Origin: Mycoplasmatota bacterium
Lineage (GTDB): Bacteria > Bacillota_I > Bacilli_A > Izemoplasmatales > Hujiaoplasmataceae
DNA: 34,796 nucleotides
Direction of reading: 5' to 3'
Assembly (NCBI GenBank): GCA_027859085.1
Contig: JAQIBJ010000078.1
Coordinates: forward strand, 1 to 34,796
A model generated the notes under the pieces. The model was not told where the DNA came from, made no database searches, and saw nothing but the letters and a program-made list of their open reading frames with translations. This document shows positions 25,353 through 33,726 of the stretch, piece after piece. Within the stretch, counting starts at the first letter, position 1, and the number at the start of each line of letters is the position of its first letter. A program made the position numbers and the translations under genes.

Positions 25353-26375
25353 ATGAATTATTTTATTAAAAACAAACAACCTTTGTTGGATAAATTTGGA
25401 CATTTATCTGAACCGGGTTATTCGACAAGAGAAGTCTTTGAGTATAATCCAGAAATGATTTCAGCCAGTAAATGGCGGATTAAAGAATGGGATTATTATG
25501 CAGTTTTATCAAAAGATTACGGTTTTTCTTTTACGGTAGCGGACTTAGGGTATCTCGGACTTATTAGTGCGAGTTTCTTTAACTTTAAAGATAAAACGCA
25601 GACGAATAAAACGAAGAAGATATTCTTTCCGTTTGGGGATATGAACCTTCCAAAATCCATCCTTGAGGGCGATGTTATTTTTGGAAAGAAAGGTTTTTCT
25701 TTTCGCTTTTTGAACCAAGATAATGAAAGACGTTTAATTGTTGAAGTCAATAATTTTCGTAAACGCGGTGAAAATCTAAGAGCAGATTTAAAACTGATTA
25801 AAAAAGATGATGATCATATGACCATTGCCACACCTTGGCAAGAAAATCCGAAAGCATTTTATTATAATCAAAAATTGAATTGTATACCAGTTGAAGGTGA
25901 AGCTTATATTAATGGAGAAAGATATGATTTCAGTAAGGAAAGTGATTTTGGTGTATTAGATTGGGGCCGAGGTGTATGGACTTATAAAAATACGTGGTTT
26001 TGGGGGAATGCCTCAGGACTCGTGAATAACAAACGCTTTGGATTTAATATTGGCTATGGTTTTGGTGATACATCTAATGCCAGTGAAAACATGATATTTT
26101 ATGATGGTAAAGCACATAAATTAGATTTAGTTCGCTTTGAATTTAATCCATATAATCATTTAGAGAGTTGGTATTTCACATCTAATGATCAAAGGTTTGA
26201 ACTTGAACTGACACCTATTATTGATAGAATAGACAATACAAATTTATTAGTTATTAAAAATAGAGGACATCAGGTATTTGGTTTGTTTAATGGTTTTGTT
26301 GTTTTAGATGATGGTACAAAATTAGAAATAGAAAATTTATTAGGGTTTGCTGAAGTCATAACCAATCACTATTAA
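25353..26375 (+). CDS. DUF2804 family protein
   Basis: 340 aa, the common length for DUF2804. The family signature DWGRGVWTYKNTWFWGNASG lies at about 200-220; FGFNIGYGFGD and SENMIFYDGK follow. The fold is a lipocalin-like beta barrel by family knowledge, with no known reaction. No signal peptide; RBS AGGAGG. Stands alone, 73 nt before a lipoprotein gene that has its own promoter. Confidence 0.85.
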   Translation: MNYFIKNKQPLLDKFGHLSEPGYSTREVFEYNPEMISASKWRIKEWDYYAVLSKDYGFSFTVADLGYLGLISASFFNFKDKTQTNKTKKIFFPFGDMNLPKSILEGDVIFGKKGFSFRFLNQDNERRLIVEVNNFRKRGENLRADLKLIKKDDDHMTIATPWQENPKAFYYNQKLNCIPVEGEAYINGERYDFSKESDFGVLDWGRGVWTYKNTWFWGNASGLVNNKRFGFNIGYGFGDTSNASENMIFYDGKAHKLDLVRFEFNPYNHLESWYFTSNDQRFELELTPIIDRIDNTNLLVIKNRGHQVFGLFNGFVVLDDGTKLEIENLLGFAEVITNHY

Positions 26376-26382
26376 ATATTTC

Positions 26383-26411
26383 TTGAGTAAATTCTTCCAA
26401 AGATGTATAAT
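26383..26411 (+). promoter_or_regulatory. Promoter of the lipoprotein nuclease gene
   Basis: TTGAGT (26383-26388), 17 nt, TATAAT (26406-26411); RBS TAGGAGG follows before ATG 26448. Confidence 0.75.
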
Positions 26412-26447
26412 TGTATTTACTGACTTTACATATAGGAGGATTTACAA

Positions 26448-28205
26448 ATGATTAAAAAGATTTTACTAATTTTCGTGCTTGTTTTTTCAATGGGTGTTGT
26501 AATGAGTTGCTCAGGGTACATTACCACTGAAACCTACGTGACAGAATTACCCACAACAGAAGCTCCAACAGAGGAAATAACAGATGGAACATCAGATATC
26601 ACTACTGAAATTCCAACGACTGAAGAATTAACTGGTGAAGAAACAACATCAGATATCACTACTGAAATTCCAACCACTGAAGAACCAACTGGTGAAGAAA
26701 CAACAACTGATATTACTACTGAAATTCCAACGACAGAAGTGCCAACGACAGAAGATATATACTATGATGATTATATTGATTTGTTGGATGTTCACACGAT
26801 GGCTGATGGGTCACAAGTTGAAGTGAGTGGTGTTGTATACTTTATGACACAAAACGGATATTATATCCAAGACGACACTTATAATTTATTTATTTTTACC
26901 AATACAACAACAAGTGTTGATTTAGGTGATCGCATTGTTATTAGTGGAGATGTAACAACATATAGGGAAGTTAAACAAATTCAAAATCCTGTTTTAGTAG
27001 AAACAACTGCTTATGAAATGGATATTACTCAAGATGTTTTAAATTTCGAATATGGTGTGACTGATTTAGAACCTGGATACATCTATAGCATCACAGGTGA
27101 AGTGCGTATAGAAGGTACATATAACACATCTTATTTATATGTAGGAAATACTAAGATTGCTGAAATTTATTATAAGTCACTTAGTCATTCTATTTCTGCC
27201 ATAGAATCTTATGCAGGAGAAATGATTACCGTTGATTTATTGTATTATGCAGTTGGAGATGAAGTTGAACGTTTTGCTTTCCAAGGCTCAAGTTCACATA
27301 TCTCGGTCTTTATTCCTGATGAATCAGAAGCGCTTCTTGAAGATGCTAATGTATTACCAACAGAAAAACTATTATTTGGTAATCATGATTTTGGACAAGG
27401 GTATTATGGGTCTACTTATGAAATAACGAACATTAGCGGTGACGCGAGTTCATTTGTAACATATAATGGTTCATATTTAAATGTTTTAAAACCTTCAGAA
27501 GCTGAAGGAGATCAAACAGGAGTTGTCACTATTCAAGTCAGTCTTGGTAGTGAAGAACCAATTATAAAAACAATTGATATTATCGTTAAAGCAGAAGGCT
27601 CATCAACTGTTGATATGGCTTATTATCAAACTGCAGCTGGATTAACAGGTAATGATTTATTTAATGAATTAAATGCAATTATTAGTCAAGGCACAGGAAC
27701 GATGAGTTATGATTACGCCAAAGTTATTCTTGAAGAATCTGATCGTGATCCTAATAATCCTAGTAATGTTATATTGGTTTATACAAGAGAATCAGTTAAA
27801 GGTGCTTGGGATTATCCGAATTGGAACCGTGAACATGTTTGGCCGCAATCAAAATTAGAGGGAGCGCCTAAGGGCGATTCCCATAATTTAAAACCATCAG
27901 ATGTTCAAGAAAATAGTAGTCGCGGAAACCTACCGTTTGGATATATGACGGGTAGTGGTGTATACGAACCTCATGATGAAGTAAAAGGTGATATTGCTAG
28001 AATTATCTTTTATATGGCAACAATGTATACACAGTTAAACATCAATAGTTCAACCATTGGGGATTTACAAATTTTACTTGAATGGCATATGACTGATCCT
28101 GTGGATGATTTTGAAAGAAATAGAAATGAAGTAATTTATTCATATCAAGGAAACAGAAATCCTTTTATTGATTACCCGCAATTCGTGGAAGAAATTTGGG
28201 GATAG
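26448..28205 (+). CDS. Secreted lipoprotein nuclease: Thr-rich stalk, OB-like domain, endonuclease I domain
   Basis: 585 aa. A lipoprotein signal peptide (KK then LLIFVLVFSMGVV) ends in lipobox VMSC with Cys21 as lipid anchor. A Thr/Glu-rich stalk (about 25-105) has 19-residue repeats. Then come an OB-fold-like part (about 110-195, VEVSGVVYFMTQNGYYIQDD), an Ig-like or unknown part (290-385), and an endonuclease I / NucM domain (about 395-585) with the beta-beta-alpha metal site NREHVWPQS (His463 as base) and SHNLKPSD. The cell-surface enzyme should cut DNA or RNA outside the cell, probably for nutrient nucleosides or phosphate. Own promoter and terminator. Confidence 0.9.
   Translation: MIKKILLIFVLVFSMGVVMSCSGYITTETYVTELPTTEAPTEEITDGTSDITTEIPTTEELTGEETTSDITTEIPTTEEPTGEETTTDITTEIPTTEVPTTEDIYYDDYIDLLDVHTMADGSQVEVSGVVYFMTQNGYYIQDDTYNLFIFTNTTTSVDLGDRIVISGDVTTYREVKQIQNPVLVETTAYEMDITQDVLNFEYGVTDLEPGYIYSITGEVRIEGTYNTSYLYVGNTKIAEIYYKSLSHSISAIESYAGEMITVDLLYYAVGDEVERFAFQGSSSHISVFIPDESEALLEDANVLPTEKLLFGNHDFGQGYYGSTYEITNISGDASSFVTYNGSYLNVLKPSEAEGDQTGVVTIQVSLGSEEPIIKTIDIIVKAEGSSTVDMAYYQTAAGLTGNDLFNELNAIISQGTGTMSYDYAKVILEESDRDPNNPSNVILVYTRESVKGAWDYPNWNREHVWPQSKLEGAPKGDSHNLKPSDVQENSSRGNLPFGYMTGSGVYEPHDEVKGDIARIIFYMATMYTQLNINSSTIGDLQILLEWHMTDPVDDFERNRNEVIYSYQGNRNPFIDYPQFVEEIWG
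26589..26738 (+). repeat. 57-bp tandem repeats in the nuclease stalk
   Basis: Unit ACATCAGATATCACTACTG... starts at 26589, 26646 and 26703 (period 57 bp, 19 codons). The first two copies are almost identical; the third is diverged and partial. They encode TT(S/T)DITTEIPTTEE-type stalk segments. Confidence 0.9.
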
Positions 28206-28216
28206 TTATAAAACAT

Positions 28217-28238
28217 AAAACCGCTTCGGCAGTTTTTT
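28217..28238 (+). terminator. Terminator after the lipoprotein nuclease gene
   Basis: ACCGC-TTCG-GCAGT hairpin with a stable UUCG loop and one C/A mismatch, followed by six T. Confidence 0.7.
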
Positions 28239-28241
28239 CTA

Positions 28242-28269
28242 TTGTTTTAATTTTTAAAATTGATATAAT
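28242..28269 (+). promoter_or_regulatory. Candidate gpsA promoter
   Basis: TTGTTT (28242-28247), 16 nt, TATAAT (28264-28269), 36 nt before the gpsA start. Confidence 0.55.
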
Positions 28270-28304
28270 AGTATTGACAATTTAATATAGCAAAGGAGAG
28301 AATA

Positions 28305-29309
28305 ATGGAGAAAATTGCTATTGTAGGTGGAGGTTCTTGGGGATCTGCGCTTGCAAATTTATTGGTTGACAATAAAAAAGAAGTATTAATATATGATAAT
28401 GATCAATTAACAGTTGATGAAATCAATCGTTTCCATACAAATAAATCAAAATTAGGTGATGTGCCTTTGGCAAAAGAAGTGGTCGCAACAACTTCTTTAC
28501 AAGAGACATTAAACTTTAGTGATATGATTATTTTGGCTGTGCCAACTTCAGTAACAAGAATCGTGTTGTCGGAGATAAAAAAATTGATTCAATCAAAGAA
28601 GTTATTTGTTAATGTTGCGAAGGGGTTAGAATTTAAAACCAATGACCGGGTCTCACAAATCGTTTATGATGAAATATCAGAAGCATATATAGAGGGTTTT
28701 GTTTCTTTAACAGGACCAAGTCATGCAGAAGAAGTAATTGTTAGAAAAATTACATCTATCGTTGCTGCTAGTAATCGTTTAGAACATGCCAAATTGGTTC
28801 AAGAAACATTTAGTAATGAAGACTATTTTAGAGTATATACTTCGCTTGATTTAATCGGCGCTGAACTTGGTGGATCTTTAAAGAATATTTATGCGATTGC
28901 TTCAGGTATGTTAGATGGATTAGGATATGGTATTAATGCAAAATCTGCATTAATTACTAGAGGTTTAATTGAAATGAAGAGAATTACAACTGAACTTGGT
29001 GGATTAGAAGAAACATTAAATGGATTGGTTGGTCTTGGTGATTTAATCGTGACTTGTATGTCTAGGTTTAGTCGTAACTATTCTGCGGGTTTATTAATTG
29101 GTGAAGGTGATGATTTAAAAACATCATTGAGTAAAATGACTATGGTTGTTGAAGGTGTAAAAACTTGTAAAACAGCATATTTCTTGTCAAAAGAACTTAA
29201 AATAGAAACTCCAATTATTGATGCGGTCTATAATGTGTTGTTTAATGAAATAGAACCGGAAATTGTGATTAATAAATTGATGTCTAGAAATTTAAAAAGC
29301 GAACAATAA
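28305..29309 (+). CDS. gpsA: Glycerol-3-phosphate dehydrogenase [NAD(P)+]
   Basis: 334 aa, normal length. Reduces dihydroxyacetone phosphate to sn-glycerol 3-phosphate for phospholipid synthesis. GGGSWG (8-13) binds the cofactor; NVAKGLEF, TGPSHAEEV and the catalytic-lysine segment GGSLKNIYAIASGM are typical, as is GLGDLIVTC. RBS AAAGGAG. Single gene with its own terminator. Confidence 0.96.
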   Translation: MEKIAIVGGGSWGSALANLLVDNKKEVLIYDNDQLTVDEINRFHTNKSKLGDVPLAKEVVATTSLQETLNFSDMIILAVPTSVTRIVLSEIKKLIQSKKLFVNVAKGLEFKTNDRVSQIVYDEISEAYIEGFVSLTGPSHAEEVIVRKITSIVAASNRLEHAKLVQETFSNEDYFRVYTSLDLIGAELGGSLKNIYAIASGMLDGLGYGINAKSALITRGLIEMKRITTELGGLEETLNGLVGLGDLIVTCMSRFSRNYSAGLLIGEGDDLKTSLSKMTMVVEGVKTCKTAYFLSKELKIETPIIDAVYNVLFNEIEPEIVINKLMSRNLKSEQ

Positions 29310-29319
29310 AATAAATGAT

Positions 29320-29346
29320 AAAACGGCTATATAGTCGTTTTATTTT
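29320..29346 (+). terminator. Terminator after gpsA
   Basis: AAAACGGCTA pairs with TAGTCGTTTT (one G-T pair), followed by ATTTT. Confidence 0.75.
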
Positions 29347-29439
29347 GTTATAAAAAGCCTTATAATAAATTTGATAAAAATATGATTTAATGTTGAGACA
29401 ATTTTTCTTGCGTATTTTAGAATTTTCTTTAATTGTGTG

Positions 29440-29499
29440 TTGGAATTTAAAACCATAAATGTTATAATTGTTTTGTAAGCGTTTTCCAATTTTGGAAAA
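29440..29499 (+). promoter_or_regulatory. Promoter and cre site of the 2-oxoacid oxidoreductase/ptb/buk operon
   Basis: TTGGAA (29440-29445), 17 nt, TATAAT (29463-29468). TGTAAGCGTTTTCC (29474-29487) matches the CcpA cre consensus at nearly every position and covers the expected start of transcription, a blocking position. TTTTCCAA/TTGGAAAA (29482-29489 with 29492-29499) forms a second perfect inverted repeat overlapping it. Confidence 0.82.
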
Positions 29500-29558
29500 A
29501 CTTTATTTATGTTTAGAGAAGAAAGGAGTCGATTAAGCCTATTTATGGCGATCGGTAA

Positions 29559-30209
29559 ATGATGAAAAAAGTTACTTTTTTAACAGGATATTATGGCTCT
29601 GGTAAAACAGAAGTAGCAATGAATCTTGCCATTCAAAAGGAAATAGATGTTATCGTTGATTTAGATGTAATTAACCCTTATTTTCGTACAAGGGAAATGG
29701 AAGCATTTCTTAGTGAAAACGGTATAGAAACAATATCGAGTGATAGGGATTCTAAAATGCATTTAGATATGCCTTTTATATCTAAAAAAATATTTAATCC
29801 GTTGTACAATGAAAAGAAACGGGTAATATATGATTTAGGTGGTAGTGATCAAGGCGCTAAGTTAATGAGACAATTTGATGATTATAAAGACATGGATTAT
29901 GATTTATTAGTGGCTATTAATATATTTAGACCTGAAACAGATCATGAAGATGAAATTGTTAAATTAATTAATCGAATAGAAGGAACAAGTGGTTTTAAAG
30001 TCACTGGGTTGATTAATAATTCTAATTTATTAAAAGATACCACGTTAGAAGATATTCAAAAAGGACAAATTGTCGTTGAAAAAGTAAGTAAAAAATTAAA
30101 CCTTCCAATTGCTTATACAAGTTATTGGAATGAGATTGATGACACTGGTTTTAATGTTTCAAATGAAATATTAAAATTAAAATTATATTTTAGAAAAAAT
30201 TGGTTTTAG
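29559..30209 (+). CDS. P-loop NTPase of the 2-oxoacid:ferredoxin oxidoreductase operon
   Basis: 216 aa. Walker A GYYGSGKT (10-17), DLDVINPYFRTRE as switch-like segment, and VIYDLGGSD as Walker B. This is a MinD/CobQ-like SIMIBI NTPase, often found as first gene beside Vor/Kor operons in Clostridia. Its job is not established; assembly or metal-cluster delivery is a guess. ATG 29559 or 29562 can be used. Neither has a good RBS nearby; a five-codon frame (ATG 29545, MAIGK) ends on the start site, and GAAAGGAG lies 14 nt before that frame. Confidence 0.8.
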   Translation: MMKKVTFLTGYYGSGKTEVAMNLAIQKEIDVIVDLDVINPYFRTREMEAFLSENGIETISSDRDSKMHLDMPFISKKIFNPLYNEKKRVIYDLGGSDQGAKLMRQFDDYKDMDYDLLVAINIFRPETDHEDEIVKLINRIEGTSGFKVTGLINNSNLLKDTTLEDIQKGQIVVEKVSKKLNLPIAYTSYWNEIDDTGFNVSNEILKLKLYFRKNWF

Positions 30210-30220
30210 GAGGAAAGAAT

Positions 30221-30439
30221 ATGCCAAAAGGAATAACTTATTTTGACCACGAGAAATGTAAAGGTTGTGGTCTGTGTGTGGAGTATTGCCCACAAAATAT
30301 CCTTTACCAAGACAAAAAAACCTTAAATGATTCAGGTTATAACGTTGTAAGTGTAACAGAACCTGATAAATGTATAGGGTGTGCGTTTTGTGCAATGATG
30401 TGTCCAGATTCAGTAATTAAGGTAGAGGTGAATAAATAA
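30221..30439 (+). CDS. 2-oxoacid:ferredoxin oxidoreductase, 2[4Fe-4S] delta subunit
   Basis: 72 aa. Two full cluster motifs: C13-x2-C16-x2-C19-x3-C23-P and C51-x2-C54-x2-C57-x3-C61-P. The ATG is 5 nt after AGGAGGAAAG; the frame is open further upstream without an RBS. In four-subunit Vor/Kor enzymes this subunit takes electrons from the TPP-bound intermediate and gives them to ferredoxin. Its stop overlaps the next start (TAATG). Confidence 0.92.
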   Translation: MPKGITYFDHEKCKGCGLCVEYCPQNILYQDKKTLNDSGYNVVSVTEPDKCIGCAFCAMMCPDSVIKVEVNK

Positions 30440-31509
30440 TGGCAAAAGTATTAATGAAAGGGAACGAAGCGATTGCTTTAGCAGCAATTAAAGGTGGCGT
30501 GGATGCTTTTTATGGTTATCCAATTACCCCTCAAAATGAAGTTCCAGAATATTTATCAAAACATTTATTAGCAAATGGAAAAGTGTTTTTACAATCGGAA
30601 TCAGAAGTTTCAGCAATCAATATGGTTTATGGTGCAGCTGGTGCTGGTGCAAGAGTAATGACAAGTTCATCTTCTCCAGGAATTGCTTTAAAACAAGAAG
30701 GTATTTCTTATATAGCAGCTGCAGAACTTCCATGTTTAATTGTTTCAGTAATGCGTGGTGGACCAGGATTAGGTGGAATTCAACCTTCTCAAGCTGATTA
30801 TTATCAAGCAACTAGAGGTGGCGGTAATGGGGATTATTCATTAATCGTATATGCACCAGAAACCATTCAAGAAGTTGCAGATACTATTAAAGAATCATTT
30901 GATATTGCTGATTATTATCGTAATCCAGTGATGGTTTTAGTAGACGGATTAATTGGTCAAATGATGGAGTCAGTTGACTTCGATAAACCAATAAAAGAAA
31001 GATTTTTACCAGAAAAAGATTGGGCAACCAATGGTACAGCGAATCATCCTGGTAGAAGAAATGTTGCAAATAGTTTACAAATTGATCCAAATGCTTTGGA
31101 ACAACACAACATTCATTTGCAAGAAAAATATAATTTAATTAAGAAAAATGAAACTAGATATGAAATGATTAACTTTGATGATCCTGAATATGTCATCGTT
31201 GCTTATGGAACTATGGCAAGAATTTGTCGTTCAGCGATTGAAATGTTAAATAAAGAAGGCATTAAAGTTGGAATGATTCGTCCGATTAGTTTATTCCCAT
31301 ATCCGGAAAAAGCATTTGATGAAATTCCTAAAAATGCAAAAGGTATTTTATGTGCTGAATTAAGTATGGGACAAATGCTAGATGATGTTTTAATTGCAAA
31401 CAACGGTAGACATAAAGTTGGTTTCTTTGGTAGAAGTGGTGGAATGTTACCAGATCCTGAAGAAATTGTTGATGCAATCAAAAACTTTAGTGAAAGAGTG
31501 GTGAAGTAA
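30439..31509 (+). CDS. vorB: 2-oxoacid:ferredoxin oxidoreductase alpha subunit (VorB type)
   Basis: 356 aa. Pyrimidine-binding domain with GYPITPQNEVPEYL, QSESEVSAINMVYGAAGAGAR and SSSPGIALKQEG, all typical of VorB/KorA. It catalyses, with the beta, gamma and delta subunits, 2-oxoacid + CoA + oxidised ferredoxin to acyl-CoA + CO2. Branched-chain 2-oxoacids are the likely substrates given the Ptb/Buk genes that follow; 2-oxoglutarate (Kor) is the main alternative and cannot be excluded by sequence reading alone. Confidence 0.9.
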   Translation: MAKVLMKGNEAIALAAIKGGVDAFYGYPITPQNEVPEYLSKHLLANGKVFLQSESEVSAINMVYGAAGAGARVMTSSSSPGIALKQEGISYIAAAELPCLIVSVMRGGPGLGGIQPSQADYYQATRGGGNGDYSLIVYAPETIQEVADTIKESFDIADYYRNPVMVLVDGLIGQMMESVDFDKPIKERFLPEKDWATNGTANHPGRRNVANSLQIDPNALEQHNIHLQEKYNLIKKNETRYEMINFDDPEYVIVAYGTMARICRSAIEMLNKEGIKVGMIRPISLFPYPEKAFDEIPKNAKGILCAELSMGQMLDDVLIANNGRHKVGFFGRSGGMLPDPEEIVDAIKNFSERVVK

Positions 31510-31510
31510 G

Positions 31511-32269
31511 ATGGCTGAAACAACTGTAAAATATGAAAAAACAAAAGGTTTAACAGATAAACCACTATCTTACTGTCCTGGATGTACACATGGTATTATT
31601 CATAAATTAGTGGCAGAAGCATTAGTGGATTTAGATATTTTAGATAAAACAATCGCAATTGCATCTGTAGGATGTTCAGTATTCTCTTATGAATTCTTTA
31701 ATTGTGATGCTCAACAAGCACCTCATGGTAGAGCTTGTGCTGAAGCAACTGGTATTAAAAGAGTATTACCAGACAATATTGTATTTACATATCAAGGTGA
31801 TGGAGATTTAGCGTCAATTGGTATCGCAGAAACAATACATGCGGCGAACCGTGGTGAAAATATAACTGTTATTTTTGTGAATAACGCAATCTATGGTATG
31901 ACAGGTGGTCAAATGGCCCCAACATCATTACCTGGACAAAAAACAACAACTTCTCAAAACGGTCGTGACACAGATTGGACAGGTGGACCAATTAAAATAA
32001 GTGAAATGCTTGCAACAATTGATAGTGTTGCTTATTTAGAAAGAGTTTCTGTCCATGATCCAAAGAATTATTTAAAAGCAAAAAAAGCAATTAAAAAAGC
32101 ATTCCAATATCAAAAAGAAAAACGTGGTTTCTCAATGATTGAAATCGTTTCAACTTGTCCTGTTAACTGGGGAATGAAACCAGTTGATGCAATGAATTGG
32201 GTAAAAGAAGAAATGATTCCAGTATTTCCATTAGGCGTTTTCAAAGATAAGGGGGCTGACAATGAATAG
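31511..32269 (+). CDS. 2-oxoacid:ferredoxin oxidoreductase beta (TPP-binding) subunit
   Basis: 252 aa. TPP motif GDGDLASIG...NNAIYGMTGGQ; YCPGCTHG (21-28) at the N-terminus is the conserved cysteine motif near the active site. MAPTSLPGQKTTTSQNGRD fits Vor/Kor beta subunits. One base separates it from the alpha-subunit stop; overlaps the gamma gene by 8 nt. Confidence 0.92.
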   Translation: MAETTVKYEKTKGLTDKPLSYCPGCTHGIIHKLVAEALVDLDILDKTIAIASVGCSVFSYEFFNCDAQQAPHGRACAEATGIKRVLPDNIVFTYQGDGDLASIGIAETIHAANRGENITVIFVNNAIYGMTGGQMAPTSLPGQKTTTSQNGRDTDWTGGPIKISEMLATIDSVAYLERVSVHDPKNYLKAKKAIKKAFQYQKEKRGFSMIEIVSTCPVNWGMKPVDAMNWVKEEMIPVFPLGVFKDKGADNE

Positions 32270-32819
32270 TAATATTAAAGTTGCTGGTTTTGGTGGTCAA
32301 GGTGTTATGATGTTTGGTCAAGTGTTGGCTTACGCTGCAATATATGATGAAATTAATGGTTTATGGTTTCCATCTTATGGACCGGAAACTAGAGGTGGAA
32401 CAGCGAACTGTTCTGTCATCGTTTCAGACAAACAAATCAATTCACCAACCTTTAAAGATGCAAATCATTTAGTGGCTTTTAACTTCCCATCTTTGGAAAA
32501 GTTTAGAGAAAAAGTATCTGAAGAAGGCTTAATTCTTTATAACAGTTCTTTGATTAAAGATGACGTTAATGAGGAAGGACGTGTATGTGTTGGGGTTCCT
32601 GCCAATGATATCGCAACTGAATTAGGAAATGAAAAAGTTGCAAATATGGCAATGATGGGCGCTTATTTAGAATTAACACATTTATTCTCTGATAAAACAA
32701 TTGAAGCAATTATTAAAAAGTTTTTGGGTGAAAGAAAAGCACATTTACTTGATGTAAATATGCAAGCCATTCAAAAAGGAAAAGATTTTATAAAAGACCT
32801 AGGAGTCACTTATGCTTAA
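32262..32819 (+). CDS. 2-oxoacid:ferredoxin oxidoreductase gamma subunit
   Basis: 185 aa. VAGFGGQGVMMFGQVLAYAA at the N-terminus and SYGPETRGGTANCSVIVS are the family hallmarks; this subunit binds CoA. RBS AAGGGGGCTGAC region lies within the upstream gene. Overlaps the ptb gene by 8 nt. Confidence 0.92.
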   Translation: MNSNIKVAGFGGQGVMMFGQVLAYAAIYDEINGLWFPSYGPETRGGTANCSVIVSDKQINSPTFKDANHLVAFNFPSLEKFREKVSEEGLILYNSSLIKDDVNEEGRVCVGVPANDIATELGNEKVANMAMMGAYLELTHLFSDKTIEAIIKKFLGERKAHLLDVNMQAIQKGKDFIKDLGVTYA

Positions 32820-33726
32820 GTCAGTTGCTGAATTAGCAAACCTGGCAAAAAAAGTTGATCGTAAGAAAATGGCGGTTGTTTTTGCACATGATGAACATGT
32901 GATTGAAGCAGTTAAAGGTGCTTCAGACCAAGGTTTTGTGGAGCCAATTTTAATTGGTGATGAAGAAGGTATAAAAAAATTAATAAAAATATATGGTTTA
33001 AAAAAACCATATCAAATCATCAACGAATTAGATCCTTCAAAAGCTAGTCTCATCGCGATGAATCTTGTGAATAACAATGAATGTGATATTGTTATGAAAG
33101 GTTTGATTGATACAAAACTGATTTTAAAAGAAGTGGTAAATTCCGAGACTGGTATTAAAAAATCGCATTTATTAAGTCATGTTGGTGTTGTTTCTTTACC
33201 AACTTATCATAAAGTTTTATTTGCGACAGATGGTGCGATGAATATTGCACCGAACTATGAACAAAAAATTGAGATTTTGGAAGCAGCGGTTGATTTAGCA
33301 AAAACCTTAGGTTATAAAATGCCAAAAGTTGGTTTGGTTTCAGCTGTTGAAAAAGTCAATCCGAAAATAGAATCAACCATGGATGCTAAAAAGATTGTTG
33401 ATTATTACCAAGATAAAGACATTGATTTTTTAATTGATGGTCCTTTTGCGGTTGATAATTTAGTATCATTTGAATCAGTAGAGTTAAAAGGTATTAAATC
33501 AGACGTTGCTGGGGATTGTGATATATTAGTATTTCCAAATTTAGATGGTGGTAATATTTTCTATAAAACGTGTATGTTTTTAGCAAATGGAAAATCAGCA
33601 GGAATTATACTCGGTGCTAAGGTACCAATTGTTTTAACATCAAGAGCAGACACAGCAGAAGCGAAATTAAATTCAATTATATTGGCGGTGGTGAATGCAA
33701 ATGGATTATCTACTTCTAGCAATTAA
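32812..33726 (+). CDS. ptb: Phosphate butyryltransferase
   Basis: 304 aa. Converts (iso)butyryl-CoA or related acyl-CoA plus phosphate to acyl phosphate. VKGASDQGFVEPILIGDE, VMKGLIDTKLILKEV, SHVGVVSLPTYHK, FATDGAMNIAP and DGPFAVDN are typical of Ptb; the family is close to phosphotransacetylase, but this wording is Ptb-like. RBS CTAGGAG. Directly downstream of the oxidoreductase, it would take its acyl-CoA product. Confidence 0.95.
   Translation: MLKSVAELANLAKKVDRKKMAVVFAHDEHVIEAVKGASDQGFVEPILIGDEEGIKKLIKIYGLKKPYQIINELDPSKASLIAMNLVNNNECDIVMKGLIDTKLILKEVVNSETGIKKSHLLSHVGVVSLPTYHKVLFATDGAMNIAPNYEQKIEILEAAVDLAKTLGYKMPKVGLVSAVEKVNPKIESTMDAKKIVDYYQDKDIDFLIDGPFAVDNLVSFESVELKGIKSDVAGDCDILVFPNLDGGNIFYKTCMFLANGKSAGIILGAKVPIVLTSRADTAEAKLNSIILAVVNANGLSTSSN

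Noticed and set aside
26589-26738. CRISPR-like array
   Set aside because: The repeats are in frame, adjacent without spacers, and encode a Thr-rich stalk; this is a coding tandem repeat.
28274-28279. TTGACA as a -35 box for gpsA
   Set aside because: A -10 at the right distance would fall in the RBS; the TATAAT at 28264 with an upstream TTGTTT fits better.
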